60,949 nt of DNA from Prolixibacteraceae bacterium (GCA_021740385.1 JAIOZY010000026.1:1-60949), one strand, 5' to 3'. Positions 50,665-59,040 are shown, counted from the first letter of the stretch. Translations and numbers: made by a program. Notes: generated by a model not told the origin, from the letters alone.

Positions 50665-53600
50665 ATGACTAAAGAACACCAAATAGAAGAAAACCTGATT
50701 GAGCAACTAAAAGAGTTGAAATATACGCATCGACCTGACATAACCGACAGAAAAACGCTTGAACAGAACTTCAAAGCCAGGTTTGAAGCGTTAAACCGTG
50801 TACAGCTCTCGGATAGTGAGTTTTTACGTTTGCGCGAGGAAATAATCAATCCTGATGTTTTTGCAGCATCAAAAATGTTGCGGGAAAGACAATTTTTCCA
50901 ACGTGAAGATGGCACTCCTTTACATTACACCCTTGTGAATATCAAAGATTGGTGTAAAAATGAGTATGAGGTTATTAATCAGTTACGCATCAATACCGAA
51001 AACAGCAATCAACGCTATGACATTATTTTGCTGATTAACGGCTTGCCTGTTGTTCAGATTGAGTTGAAGAAACTGGACATTTCACCCCGCAAAGCCATGC
51101 AGCAGATTGTTGACTATAAAAATGAACCCGGCAATGGCTATGGGAATACATTGATGTGTTTCATGCAATTATTCATAGTCAGTAACCGCAGTAACACGTT
51201 CTATTTTTCAAACAACAAAAATCAACATTTTCAATTCAATGCTGATGAACAGTTCCTGCCGATTTACAAATTCGCAGACGAGCAAAACAATAAAATAACA
51301 CACCTTGTACCATTCACCAAAAGATTCTTGTCGAAATGCACCTTGGGTGAAATGATTAGCAAGTATATGGTGCTGGTAGAAAGCGAGCAAAAGATACTTG
51401 TGATGCGCCCCTACCAGATTTACGCAGTTAAGGCGATTGTGGACTGCATTCACCAAAACCGGGGAAATGGCTACATCTGGCACACTACCGGGAGCGGTAA
51501 AACATTAACTTCCTTCAAAGCATCTACACTACTGAAAGACAATCCTGATATTGAAAAATGTTTATTTGTAGTTGACCGTAAAGACCTTGACCGGCAAACC
51601 CGCGAGGAATTCAATAAATTCCAGGAAGGCAGCGTGGAAGAAAACACCAATACTGAAACCCTGGTAAGGCGTTTACTTTCTACCGATTATGCCGACAAAG
51701 TTATTGTTACCACCATTCAAAAATTGGGACTGGCTTTGGATGGCACGTACAAAAAGAATCCTTCGGCTTCGATCAGGGCAAGCTTTAAAGAACGGCTGGA
51801 GCCATTGAGTGACAAACGGGTGGTTTTCATTTTTGATGAGTGCCACCGTTCGCAGTTTGGCGAAAATCATAAAGCAATTAAAGAGTTCTTTCCCAATGCC
51901 CAGCTTTTTGGTTTTACCGGAACACCCATTTTTGAGGAAAATGCGGTAAATAAAATCAGGGAAGACCAATTTGAAAAATATCAAACCACAGAATCGGTTT
52001 TTGAGAAGGAATTACATGCCTATACCATTACCCACGCCATAGAGGATAGAAATGTACTGAAATTTCATATCGACTATTTCAAGGGTGAAGGTTCGGTGGA
52101 TGCCAAACCGGGTGAAGCAATTGCAGAGCAAGCTGTAGTTGAGGCAATTATTGACAAGCATAATGCAGCAACAAACCAACGAAAATTCAATGCTTTGTTA
52201 GCAACCGCTTCTATTAACAATGCCATTGAATATTATCGGCTGTTCAAAGCAATACAAGAGAAAAAATTGGCAGAAAACCCTGAATTTGAACCACTCAATA
52301 TTGCTTGCGTGTTTTCACCACCAGCCCAATTGATAGCAAAGAACGGTGACCAGCAGAGCCACAAAAATGCAGCAGACATCAAGCAACTTCAGGAAGATTT
52401 ACCCCAGGAACTGGAAGATAACAAACAAAACCCTGAAGAGAAAAAAGCGGCGTTAATGGAGATTATTGCTGACTATAATAAACAGTATGGTACCAATCAT
52501 GATATAAATAACTTCGATATTTACTATCAGGATGTTCAAAGGCGCATCAAAGAACAGAAATACAGCAACAAAGATTATCCGCATAAAAATAAGATTGACC
52601 TTACCATTGTTGTTGATATGTTGCTCACGGGTTTTGACTCCAAATTTCTTAATACACTGTATGTGGATAAAAATCTGAAACATCATGGTTTGATACAAGC
52701 GCTTTCACGCACCAACCGGGTACTGAATGATACGAAACCCTATGGGAACATTTTAGATTTTCGTTCGCAACAGGAAGCCGTAAACCAGGCTATTGCACTA
52801 TTCTCAGGTGAGGATAGCGGTAAAGCCAGAGAAATCTGGATGGTTGACCCGGCTCCGGTAGTGATTGACCAATATCAAAAAGCGGTAGCAGCATTAGGCG
52901 ATTTTATGCAGGAACATAACCTGGTAAACGAACCTCAGGAAGTGTATAACCTGCGGGGGGATGCTGCAAAAATTGCATTTGTGAAAAACTTTAAAGAAGT
53001 ACAACGACTTAAAACACAGCTCGACCAGTACACCGATTTGGATGAAGGGCAGCAAGAAAAGATTGAATCCATTTTGCCTAAAGATACCTATCTGGAATTT
53101 AAAAGCTCCTATTTGGAAACAGCAAAAGAATTCAAGAGTAGGCAAGAGAAAGAGGGGGACGATGCCCCGGAAGATATCCAGCAGCTCGATTTTGAATTTG
53201 TGTTGTTTGCCTCTGCGGTAATTGATTACGATTACATTATGAACCTGATTGCCGACAGTACACAGAAGAAACCGTCCAAGCAGAAAATGACCAAGGCACA
53301 GGTGATAAGCTTGCTGAAATCGAACGCGAACCTGATGGATGAAGAGGAAGATTTAACGGACTATATTGACCAGGTGGACTGGAACAAAGGGCAAACCGCT
53401 GAGGAGCTAAAGCAAAATTTTGAAACCTTTAAAGTAGAAAAATACGACAAGGAAATCTCTGCAATTGCCAATAAACACGGGGTGCAGGCAACAGCATTAA
53501 AAAACTTTGTTGAGAAAATATTGAGCCGGATGATTTTCGACGGTGAAAAACTCACCGACCTTTTAGAACCTTTGGAACTAAGCTGGAAAGAACGCCGGAA

Positions 53601-53691
53601 AAAGGAACTGGCATTAATGGAAGACCTGGTGCCACAGCTTAAGAAGTTGGCACAGGGGAGAGAGATTAGTGGGCTGGCTGCTTATGAATAA
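50665..53691 (+). CDS. hsdR: Type I restriction enzyme R subunit
   Basis: The 1008-residue subunit cuts DNA after ATP-driven translocation. Residues about 120-155 carry the PD-(D/E)xK nuclease core (YDIILLINGLPVVQIELKK). The helicase part has Walker A HTTGSGKTLTS, Walker B-like FDECHRSQFG, the FTGTPIF motif III and QALSRTNRV of motif VI. The C-terminal third is the coiled region that contacts HsdM. The gene is first in a complex operon whose hsdS and hsdM lie 1.8 and 3.6 kb downstream, separated by cargo genes. The stop codon is followed immediately by an inverted-repeat end (53692). Confidence 0.96.
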   Translation: MTKEHQIEENLIEQLKELKYTHRPDITDRKTLEQNFKARFEALNRVQLSDSEFLRLREEIINPDVFAASKMLRERQFFQREDGTPLHYTLVNIKDWCKNEYEVINQLRINTENSNQRYDIILLINGLPVVQIELKKLDISPRKAMQQIVDYKNEPGNGYGNTLMCFMQLFIVSNRSNTFYFSNNKNQHFQFNADEQFLPIYKFADEQNNKITHLVPFTKRFLSKCTLGEMISKYMVLVESEQKILVMRPYQIYAVKAIVDCIHQNRGNGYIWHTTGSGKTLTSFKASTLLKDNPDIEKCLFVVDRKDLDRQTREEFNKFQEGSVEENTNTETLVRRLLSTDYADKVIVTTIQKLGLALDGTYKKNPSASIRASFKERLEPLSDKRVVFIFDECHRSQFGENHKAIKEFFPNAQLFGFTGTPIFEENAVNKIREDQFEKYQTTESVFEKELHAYTITHAIEDRNVLKFHIDYFKGEGSVDAKPGEAIAEQAVVEAIIDKHNAATNQRKFNALLATASINNAIEYYRLFKAIQEKKLAENPEFEPLNIACVFSPPAQLIAKNGDQQSHKNAADIKQLQEDLPQELEDNKQNPEEKKAALMEIIADYNKQYGTNHDINNFDIYYQDVQRRIKEQKYSNKDYPHKNKIDLTIVVDMLLTGFDSKFLNTLYVDKNLKHHGLIQALSRTNRVLNDTKPYGNILDFRSQQEAVNQAIALFSGEDSGKAREIWMVDPAPVVIDQYQKAVAALGDFMQEHNLVNEPQEVYNLRGDAAKIAFVKNFKEVQRLKTQLDQYTDLDEGQQEKIESILPKDTYLEFKSSYLETAKEFKSRQEKEGDDAPEDIQQLDFEFVLFASAVIDYDYIMNLIADSTQKKPSKQKMTKAQVISLLKSNANLMDEEEDLTDYIDQVDWNKGQTAEELKQNFETFKVEKYDKEISAIANKHGVQATALKNFVEKILSRMIFDGEKLTDLLEPLELSWKERRKKELALMEDLVPQLKKLAQGREISGLAAYE

Positions 53692-54222
53692 TTGTCTGAA
53701 TTATGATTAGCAGGATTTAATGATAATAGGATTATGAAACACGAACAACTGACACATAAAATTATTGGGTGTGCCATGAAAGTTCATTCAACTCTTGGTA
53801 ATGGATTTCAGGAAGTAATTTATCAACGTGCGCTTGCTATTGAAATGCAAAAGCAAGGGTTGGACTTTCAGCGGGAAATGGAAATGACCATTTATTATGA
53901 AGGCTATGACATTGGCACAAGGCGAGTAGACTTTTTTGTACAAGATAACATTATGGTTGAGCTGAAAGCACTGATAAAACTAGAAGAAGTTCATCTCGCT
54001 CAAGCCATGAATTACTGCCAGGCCTATAATTTACCAATTGGACTTTTAATCAATTTTGGTGCGAAAAGTTTGGAATTTAAAAGGGTTTATAACGTTAACC
54101 ACGTGGAAAATAAAGAATACAAAAAAACGTCAGAATTAGGATTAAACAGATTAAAGGATGATAGGATTAAATCTTCTTACAATCCAAAAATCTGCAAATC
54201 CTAAAAATCCAAATTCAGACAA
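53692..54222. mobile_element. Repeat-bounded unit carrying the GxxExxY gene (IR ends TTGTCTGAATT)
   Basis: Left end TTGTCTGAATT (53692-53702) begins right after the hsdR stop codon. The inverted partner AATTCAGACAA (54212-54222) ends right before the ATG of the KilA-N gene. Inside both ends are degenerate repeats of GGATTT/AGGATTA type. The perfect 11-bp terminal repeats, the exact fit between two genes and the repeat-rich ends indicate a small inserted element (inference from sequence). Confidence 0.65.
53734..54204 (+). CDS. GxxExxY-family protein (putative nuclease-fold, repeat-borne)
   Basis: The 156-residue protein shows the motif of the family as GNGFQEVIY (GxxExxY), with MKVHSTLG before it, then DFFVQDNIMVELKAL, in which the E-x-K resembles the last motif of PD-(D/E)xK nucleases, and LINFG. 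A Vsr/endonuclease-like role is plausible; no experiment is known to me. The C-terminal 25 residues are encoded by the repeat DNA of the flanking element. The gene is embedded between hsdR and the KilA-N gene, bounded by 11-bp inverted repeats. GxxExxY genes are frequently associated with such repeats in Bacteroidota (general knowledge, not checked here). Confidence 0.85.
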   Translation: MKHEQLTHKIIGCAMKVHSTLGNGFQEVIYQRALAIEMQKQGLDFQREMEMTIYYEGYDIGTRRVDFFVQDNIMVELKALIKLEEVHLAQAMNYCQAYNLPIGLLINFGAKSLEFKRVYNVNHVENKEYKKTSELGLNRLKDDRIKSSYNPKICKS

Positions 54223-54561
54223 ATGAAGAAAAACACACAAATTGAAGTGAAGGGTAAGGAAATAACTGTTCTCAGTATGAAAAAACAGGATTTCATTTCC
54301 CTTACAGACATTGCGAAACACAAATCGGATGACCCCAGTGCTGTTATTGGAAATTGGATGCGAAACAGAAATACAATTGAATTCTTAGGAATTTGGGAAT
54401 CGCTATACAATCCGGATTTTAAACCCCTCGAATTCGAGGGGTTTAGAAATGAAGGGCATCCGCAACCCAAACGATTAAAAAAACTCAACCAAATTGCCAT
54501 TCACCAAATGAAAATCCTTGTGTCGGATGGAAACTTTGATAAACTTAAGGCGCATGAGTAA
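54223..54561 (+). CDS. KilA-N domain protein with internal deletion
   Basis: The 112-residue protein begins with the KilA-N part (ISLTDIAKHKSDDPSAVIGNWMRNRNTIEFLGIWE, NPDFKPLEFEGFRNE) and then jumps to PKRLKKLNQIAIHQMKIL, which matches the far C-terminus of full-length relatives of about 270 residues. The DNA-binding core between them, including the second half of the KilA-N fold, is missing. A 24-base perfect palindrome (54421-54444) lies in the EFEG region near the junction. The ATG directly follows the right end of the GxxExxY element. It shares an 8-base overlap with the next gene. Whether it still functions is doubtful. Confidence 0.8.
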   Translation: MKKNTQIEVKGKEITVLSMKKQDFISLTDIAKHKSDDPSAVIGNWMRNRNTIEFLGIWESLYNPDFKPLEFEGFRNEGHPQPKRLKKLNQIAIHQMKILVSDGNFDKLKAHE

Positions 54562-55438
54562 AGAAGTATCCTTATCACATCAGTATATTGAAAGTCGAAT
54601 TTTTAATATTCGGAATGCACAGGTAATGATTGATCGCGATTTAGCAGAAATGTATCAGGTTGAAGTAAAGCGCTTGAATGAACAAGTGAAAAGAAACATT
54701 GAGCGATTTCCAAGTTCTTTTAGATTTCAATTGAATGAAACCGAAAAAAAAGAACTGGTCGCAAATTGCGACCGGTTTGATTCACTAAAACACTCTTCAG
54801 TTAATCCTTACGCATTTACCGAACAAGGAGTAGCCATGCTTTCTTCTGTTTTAAGAAGCGATATTGCAATTAAAGTAAGCATTCAAATAATCAATGCATT
54901 TGTGCGGATGCGAAAAATCATTAACGAAAACTTGGGCTTATTACAAAGGATGGAAGGGGTAGAAAGAAAACAAATAAAAACCGACCAAAAGTTTGAGCGC
55001 ATATTTAAAGCTCTTGAAAGTAAAAACTTAATCCCCAGTCAGGGTGTATTTTTTGACGGGCAAATATTTGATGCCTACAAACTGGCTTCCGAAATTATTC
55101 ACTCAGCTAAGAAAAGCATTGTACTGATTGATAACTACATTGATGAAAATACACTTACCCATTTGAGCAAAAAAAACAAAGCGGTAAAAGTACTGCTGTT
55201 TACCAAAGCAATTAGCAGGCAACTGGCTTTGGATGTAAAAAAAGCCAACGGGCAATACGGCAACTTCGAAATTAAAGCCTTTAACAAAAGCCACGACCGT
55301 TTTTTAATCATTGATCATACCGAAGTCTATCATTTGGGCGCTTCGCTGAAAGATTTGGGCAAAAAATGGTTTGCTTTTTCTAAGCTGGATAAAAACTCTG
55401 TGGAAAATATTTTAAAGGCAATTGAAAAAATAGTCTGA
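54554..55438 (+). CDS. ORF6N-domain protein with C-terminal PLD-like domain
   Basis: The start chosen is ATG 54554, in the ATGAGTAA overlap with the KilA-N stop, giving 294 residues. The N-terminal ORF6N DNA-binding domain is clear: IRNAQVMIDRDLAEMYQV, KRLNEQVKRNIERFP, PYAFTEQGVAMLSSVL. The C-terminal half (SIVLIDNYIDENTLTHL, FNKSHDRFLIID, HLGASLKDLG) resembles the single-HxK(D)-motif phospholipase-D-like domain seen in many Bacteroidota ORF6N proteins. The pairing of DNA-binding and PLD-like domains suggests a nuclease or antirepressor with enzymatic tail. Its stop codon TGA lies inside the left end of a second inverted-repeat unit. Confidence 0.85.
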   Translation: MSKEVSLSHQYIESRIFNIRNAQVMIDRDLAEMYQVEVKRLNEQVKRNIERFPSSFRFQLNETEKKELVANCDRFDSLKHSSVNPYAFTEQGVAMLSSVLRSDIAIKVSIQIINAFVRMRKIINENLGLLQRMEGVERKQIKTDQKFERIFKALESKNLIPSQGVFFDGQIFDAYKLASEIIHSAKKSIVLIDNYIDENTLTHLSKKNKAVKVLLFTKAISRQLALDVKKANGQYGNFEIKAFNKSHDRFLIIDHTEVYHLGASLKDLGKKWFAFSKLDKNSVENILKAIEKIV

Positions 55439-55532
55439 ACTATGATTCGGATGATTAAATGATAAACTATGATTAAGGTAAAGGAAAGAAATCACATCAT
55501 CACACAAATAAAAGAAATAGCAGTTCAGACAA
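55431..55532. repeat. Short non-coding unit with the same inverted-repeat ends
   Basis: The left end TAGTCTGAACT covers the stop codon of the ORF6N gene (55436-55438), and the right end AGTTCAGACAA (55522-55532) touches the hsdS start codon. The ends match in 10 of 11 positions. About 80 bases of A/T-rich repeat DNA with ATGATT-type motifs lie between. No gene is present. It looks like a deletion or empty version of the unit at 53692-54222. Confidence 0.7.
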
Positions 55533-56879
55533 ATGAGTAAAGAAAAGATTTTAATACCGGAGTTGCGTTTTCCTGAGTTCGTGAAAGATGGAGAATGGGA
55601 AGGCAAAACTGTTGGACAAGTCTATAATTTTAAGGTTACCAATTCTTTATCAAGAGAATATTTGAATTATGAAAAAGGCAAGGTGAAAAATATTCACTAT
55701 GGCGATATTCATACAAAGTTTAACACCCTTTTTGATATTACGAATGAGGAAGTACCTTTCATTAATCTGGATGTTTCTATAGAAAATATCAAAAAAGAGA
55801 GCTATTGTATAGAAGGCGATATAATTTTAGCTGATGCTTCAGAAGACCTAAATGATGTAGGTAAGAGTATTGAAATAGTTAATTTAAATAATGAAAAATT
55901 AGTATCAGGGTTGCATACCTTGTTGGCAAGACAGCGTGAGAAAAAATTAACTATAGGTTTTGGTGGTTACTTATTTAAATCAAATTGGGTTCGAAAACAA
56001 ATTCAAAAAGAAGCCCAAGGAGCGAAAGTGTTAGGGATATCAACAGGTCGGATTGCGAATGTGCAAATCTCATTCCCCCAAAAAACTCAAGAACAACAAA
56101 AAATCGCCTCCTGCCTTTCTTCCTTAGATGAGCTGATAACCGCCCACAACGATAAGCTGGACGCCCTCAAAGACCATAAAAAAGGCTTGATGCAAAACCT
56201 TTTCCCGCACCCTTCGGCAAGCTCAGGAAGCGGAACGGTGGCTGAGCCTGTCGAAGCCAAAGTGCCGAATTATCGTTTTCCGGAGTTTGAAGGTGATGGG
56301 GAGTGGGAGAAGAAGAAACTGGGTGAAATTGGGGAGCCTCTGATGTGCAAGCGGATTTTCAAAGACCAAACTACACCTAATCCTGAAAATGGCATACCAT
56401 TCTACAAGATAGGAACCTTTGGCAAGGAAGCAGATGCGTATATTCCTGAAGACTTATACATTGAGTACATGAACAAGTACAACTATCCCAATAAGGGTGA
56501 CATCCTGATTTCCGCATCAGGAACGATTGGAAGACTGGTTATTTATGAAGGTTCCCCTGCCTACTACCAAGACTCTAATATTGTTTGGTTGGGGCATGAT
56601 GAAAGTCTGGTAACAAACGAATTTCTATTCTACTGCTATTTAATGGTGAATTGGCAAACATCAGATGGTGGAGTCATCAAAAGGCTCTATAATTCTGATT
56701 TAAAGAATGTATCAATTTGCTTTCCTGAGAATGATTTAGAACAACAAAAAATCGCTTCCTGTCTGTCGGCTTTGGATGAATTAATCACAGCACAGGCGAA
56801 AAAGATAGAACAATTACAGCAGCATAAAAAAGGGTTGATGCAGGGTTTGTTTCCTAAAACGCAGTCATTGCGGACTTGA
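55533..56879 (+). CDS. hsdS: Type I restriction-modification specificity subunit
   Basis: The 448-residue protein has two target-recognition domains, each followed by a coiled spacer. The half-repeat EQQKIASCLSSLDELI is at about 189-204 and EQQKIASCLSALDELI at about 407-422, followed by QQHKKGLMQGLFP. These conserved helices form the molecular ruler. TRD1 (about 25-185) and TRD2 (about 245-405) differ, so the recognition sequence is bipartite and asymmetric. The linker at about 226-244 is encoded by a REP palindrome (56212-56256) and reads PSASSGSGTVAEPVEA. The stop codon lies in the loop of another palindrome (56867-56887). Its recognition sequence is unknown. Confidence 0.95.
   Translation: MSKEKILIPELRFPEFVKDGEWEGKTVGQVYNFKVTNSLSREYLNYEKGKVKNIHYGDIHTKFNTLFDITNEEVPFINLDVSIENIKKESYCIEGDIILADASEDLNDVGKSIEIVNLNNEKLVSGLHTLLARQREKKLTIGFGGYLFKSNWVRKQIQKEAQGAKVLGISTGRIANVQISFPQKTQEQQKIASCLSSLDELITAHNDKLDALKDHKKGLMQNLFPHPSASSGSGTVAEPVEAKVPNYRFPEFEGDGEWEKKKLGEIGEPLMCKRIFKDQTTPNPENGIPFYKIGTFGKEADAYIPEDLYIEYMNKYNYPNKGDILISASGTIGRLVIYEGSPAYYQDSNIVWLGHDESLVTNEFLFYCYLMVNWQTSDGGVIKRLYNSDLKNVSICFPENDLEQQKIASCLSALDELITAQAKKIEQLQQHKKGLMQGLFPKTQSLRT
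56212..56256. repeat. REP palindrome inserted in the hsdS linker
   Basis: Arm CTTCGGCAAGCTCAG (56212-56226) pairs with CTGAGCCTGTCGAAG (56242-56256) at 13 of 15 positions. This GCTGAGCCTGTCGAAG element is a dispersed palindrome of Bacteroidota; here it is in frame and supplies the residues between the two target-recognition halves. Confidence 0.8.
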
Positions 56880-56887
56880 TCCGCAAT
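56867..56887. repeat. 21-nt palindrome at the hsdS stop codon
   Basis: ATTGCGGA-CTTGA-TCCGCAAT. The TGA stop of hsdS (56877-56879) lies in the loop. An inverted copy with two compensatory changes is at 57241-57261 on the other side of the GIY-YIG gene. Confidence 0.85.
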
Positions 56888-56907
56888 CCCTTAAAAAATC
56901 AAAAGAA

Positions 56908-57288
56908 ATGAACAACGAAGCGTACATTTATTTTATGGCAAACCAACACAAAAATGTGTTATACACTGGAGTGACCAATAACATTGTCCGCAGAATAGCA
57001 GAGCATAAAGCAAAAATCAATAAAGGCTTTACCTACAAATACAACTGCGATAAGCTGGTGTATTTCGAGTCTTTCTCATCCATTACAGATGCCCTCAGAA
57101 GGGAAAAGCAATTGAAAAATTGGAAAAGAGAATGGAAAGATGAGTTAGTGAACGAGCAGAATGCGGCTTGGGAGGATTTGAGCGAGGTTATAGGTGTGGA
57201 TGAAGAGTTAATAAATGCGGTTAGAGATCATTATAAGGAGATTGCGGGTCAAGCCCGCAATGACTTGAATGACAAATACAGTCAATGA
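56908..57288 (+). CDS. GIY-YIG nuclease-family protein flanked by palindromes
   Basis: The 126-residue protein has the GIY-YIG nuclease core: YIYFMANQHKNVLYTGVTNN (Y and G of the YIG strand), RRIAEHK with the catalytic arginine, and REKQLKNWKREWK with the conserved glutamate of the final helix. It is of the short YhbQ/UPF0213-like class. Residues near the C-terminus (IAGQARNDLN) are encoded by a 21-nt palindrome (57241-57261). A 21-nt near-inverted copy stands just upstream at the hsdS stop. The gene is thus bounded by inverted repeats inside the hsd operon, so it may be a repeat-borne insert. Its natural target is unknown. Confidence 0.88.
   Translation: MNNEAYIYFMANQHKNVLYTGVTNNIVRRIAEHKAKINKGFTYKYNCDKLVYFESFSSITDALRREKQLKNWKREWKDELVNEQNAAWEDLSEVIGVDEELINAVRDHYKEIAGQARNDLNDKYSQ
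57241..57261. repeat. 21-nt palindrome inside the GIY-YIG gene 3' end
   Basis: ATTGCGGG-TCAAG-CCCGCAAT. Its reverse complement differs from the copy at 56867-56887 at only two, mutually compensating positions, which preserve the stem. Confidence 0.85.
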
Positions 57289-57314
57289 CAACGTAGAAGA
57301 ATCGAATAAATAAT

Positions 57315-57325
57315 AGTTCAGACAA
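57315..57325. repeat. Solitary AGTTCAGACAA end before hsdM
   Basis: The same 11-base right end as at 55522-55532 touches the hsdM start codon at 57326. No left partner is seen within the preceding 100 bases, so it is a remnant or a conserved leader sequence. Confidence 0.7.
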
Positions 57326-58954
57326 ATGACACAAACAGAGCAACAACAACTGGGTAAAACCCTTTGGAATATAGCAGACCAACTGCGTGGTGCAATGAAT
57401 GCAGATGATTTTCGCGATTACATGCTTTCGTTCCTTTTTCTAAAATATTTATCGACCAATTACGAAGAGTCGGCAAAAAAGGAATTGGGACGGGATTACC
57501 CGAGCGACACGCCTCCCGATGAGATGTCGAAACTCAGGGTAAAACCACCCTTGGAGCTTTGGTATAAAGAAAACCCGAATGATGTGGTGGATTTTGAAAA
57601 GCAAATGCGCAGAAAAGTGCATTATGTGATTAAACCGGAGTTTTTGTGGAATAACATCACCGAGCTTGCCCGCACCCAGGATGGTGATTTGCTTAGTACG
57701 CTGGAGAAAGGGTTTAATTACATTGAAAATGAATCGTTTGCCAACTCTTTCCAGGGTTTGTTCTCGGAGATAAACCTAAACTCCGAAAAATTGGGCAGAA
57801 CACCCACCGAACGAAATAAAAAACTTTGTGTCATAATCCATAAGATTGCAGAGGGAATAGCTGATTTCTCTACCGACACCGATACACTCGGTGATGCGTA
57901 TGAATATTTGATTGGTCAGTTTGCCGCGGGTTCGGGAAAAAAGGCAGGGGAATTTTATACTCCTCAACAAATATCTACCATCCTTTCCGAAATTGTAACC
58001 CTCGACAGTCAGGACCCCAGTACCGGCAAGAGAAGTAAACTGGATAACGTGTTGGATTTTGCCTGTGGTTCGGGTTCGTTATTGCTGAATGTGAGAAAAC
58101 GAATTAAGGAGAATGGTGGCACTGTTGGGAAAATATACGGTCAGGAAAACAATATAACTACTTACAACCTTGCCCGTATGAACATGCTTTTGCACGGCAT
58201 GAAAGATACCGAGTTTGACATATTTCATGGAGACACACTGCTTAACCAATGGGAACTACTCAACGAAATGAACCCGGCAAAAAAAATGGAGTTTGATGCA
58301 ATTGTTGCCAATCCTCCGTTCAGTTTGCGTTGGGAACCTAACGATACCTTAGCCGATGATTTCCGTTTCAAGAGTTACGGTCTTGCACCCAAATCAGCAG
58401 CCGATTTTGCTTTCCTGTTACACGGTTTCCATTTTTTAAGTGGAGAGGGTACAATGGCAATCATACTGCCTCACGGAGTTTTATTCCGTGGCGGTGCGGA
58501 AGAACGAATCCGCACCAAACTTTTAAAAGACAATAACATTGATACGGTTATCGGGTTGCCATCAAAATTATTCTATTCAACAGGAATTCCTGTTTGTATT
58601 CTTGTTTTGAAAAAGTGTAAAAAGGAAGACGATGTTTTATTTATCAATGCCAGTGAGCAGTATGAGAATGGAAAACGCCAGAACAGTCTGGGCAAAAAAC
58701 ACATTAAAAACATTGCAGAGACCTACAAATACAGGCAGGAAACCGAACGCTTTTCCCGAAAAGTCTCGATGGAAGAAATTGAAAAGAACGGTTACAACCT
58801 GAACATTTCGAGGTATGTGAGCACAGCAGAAGATGAAGTACAAATAGACCTGATTAAAGTTAATGCAGACCTGACTTCAATAAATGAAAGGATTAAAACC
58901 AATACGGATAAACACAATGAATTCTTGAAAGAGTTGGGGTTGCCGCCAATTTAA
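57326..58954 (+). CDS. hsdM: Type I restriction-modification DNA methyltransferase subunit
   Basis: The 542-residue subunit methylates adenine with S-adenosylmethionine. The N-terminal helical domain (MTQTEQQQLGKTLWNIADQLRG) is followed by the methyltransferase core: FYTPQQIS, motif I DFACGSGSLL (about residues 247-256), FDAIVANPPF (motif IV, NPPF) and the FLLHGFHFL-GTMAIILPHGVLF region. The C-terminal half is conserved in type I M subunits. It is the last gene of the operon, in the uncommon order R...S...M, and its start codon directly follows a repeat end. Confidence 0.97.
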   Translation: MTQTEQQQLGKTLWNIADQLRGAMNADDFRDYMLSFLFLKYLSTNYEESAKKELGRDYPSDTPPDEMSKLRVKPPLELWYKENPNDVVDFEKQMRRKVHYVIKPEFLWNNITELARTQDGDLLSTLEKGFNYIENESFANSFQGLFSEINLNSEKLGRTPTERNKKLCVIIHKIAEGIADFSTDTDTLGDAYEYLIGQFAAGSGKKAGEFYTPQQISTILSEIVTLDSQDPSTGKRSKLDNVLDFACGSGSLLLNVRKRIKENGGTVGKIYGQENNITTYNLARMNMLLHGMKDTEFDIFHGDTLLNQWELLNEMNPAKKMEFDAIVANPPFSLRWEPNDTLADDFRFKSYGLAPKSAADFAFLLHGFHFLSGEGTMAIILPHGVLFRGGAEERIRTKLLKDNNIDTVIGLPSKLFYSTGIPVCILVLKKCKKEDDVLFINASEQYENGKRQNSLGKKHIKNIAETYKYRQETERFSRKVSMEEIEKNGYNLNISRYVSTAEDEVQIDLIKVNADLTSINERIKTNTDKHNEFLKELGLPPI

Positions 58955-59016
58955 AAGCTCATGGTGCGATAAACAGAATCATTCACGTAGCCTGCGTTTC
59001 ATTCCCTGCTTTTTCC

Positions 59017-59024
59017 TATTTTTG
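59017..59024 (+). promoter_or_regulatory. -7 promoter element of the Crp/Fnr-type gene
   Basis: TATTTTTG matches TAnnTTTG exactly, 16 bases before the start codon at 59041. Confidence 0.48.
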
Positions 59025-59040
59025 TCGAAAATAAACAACC

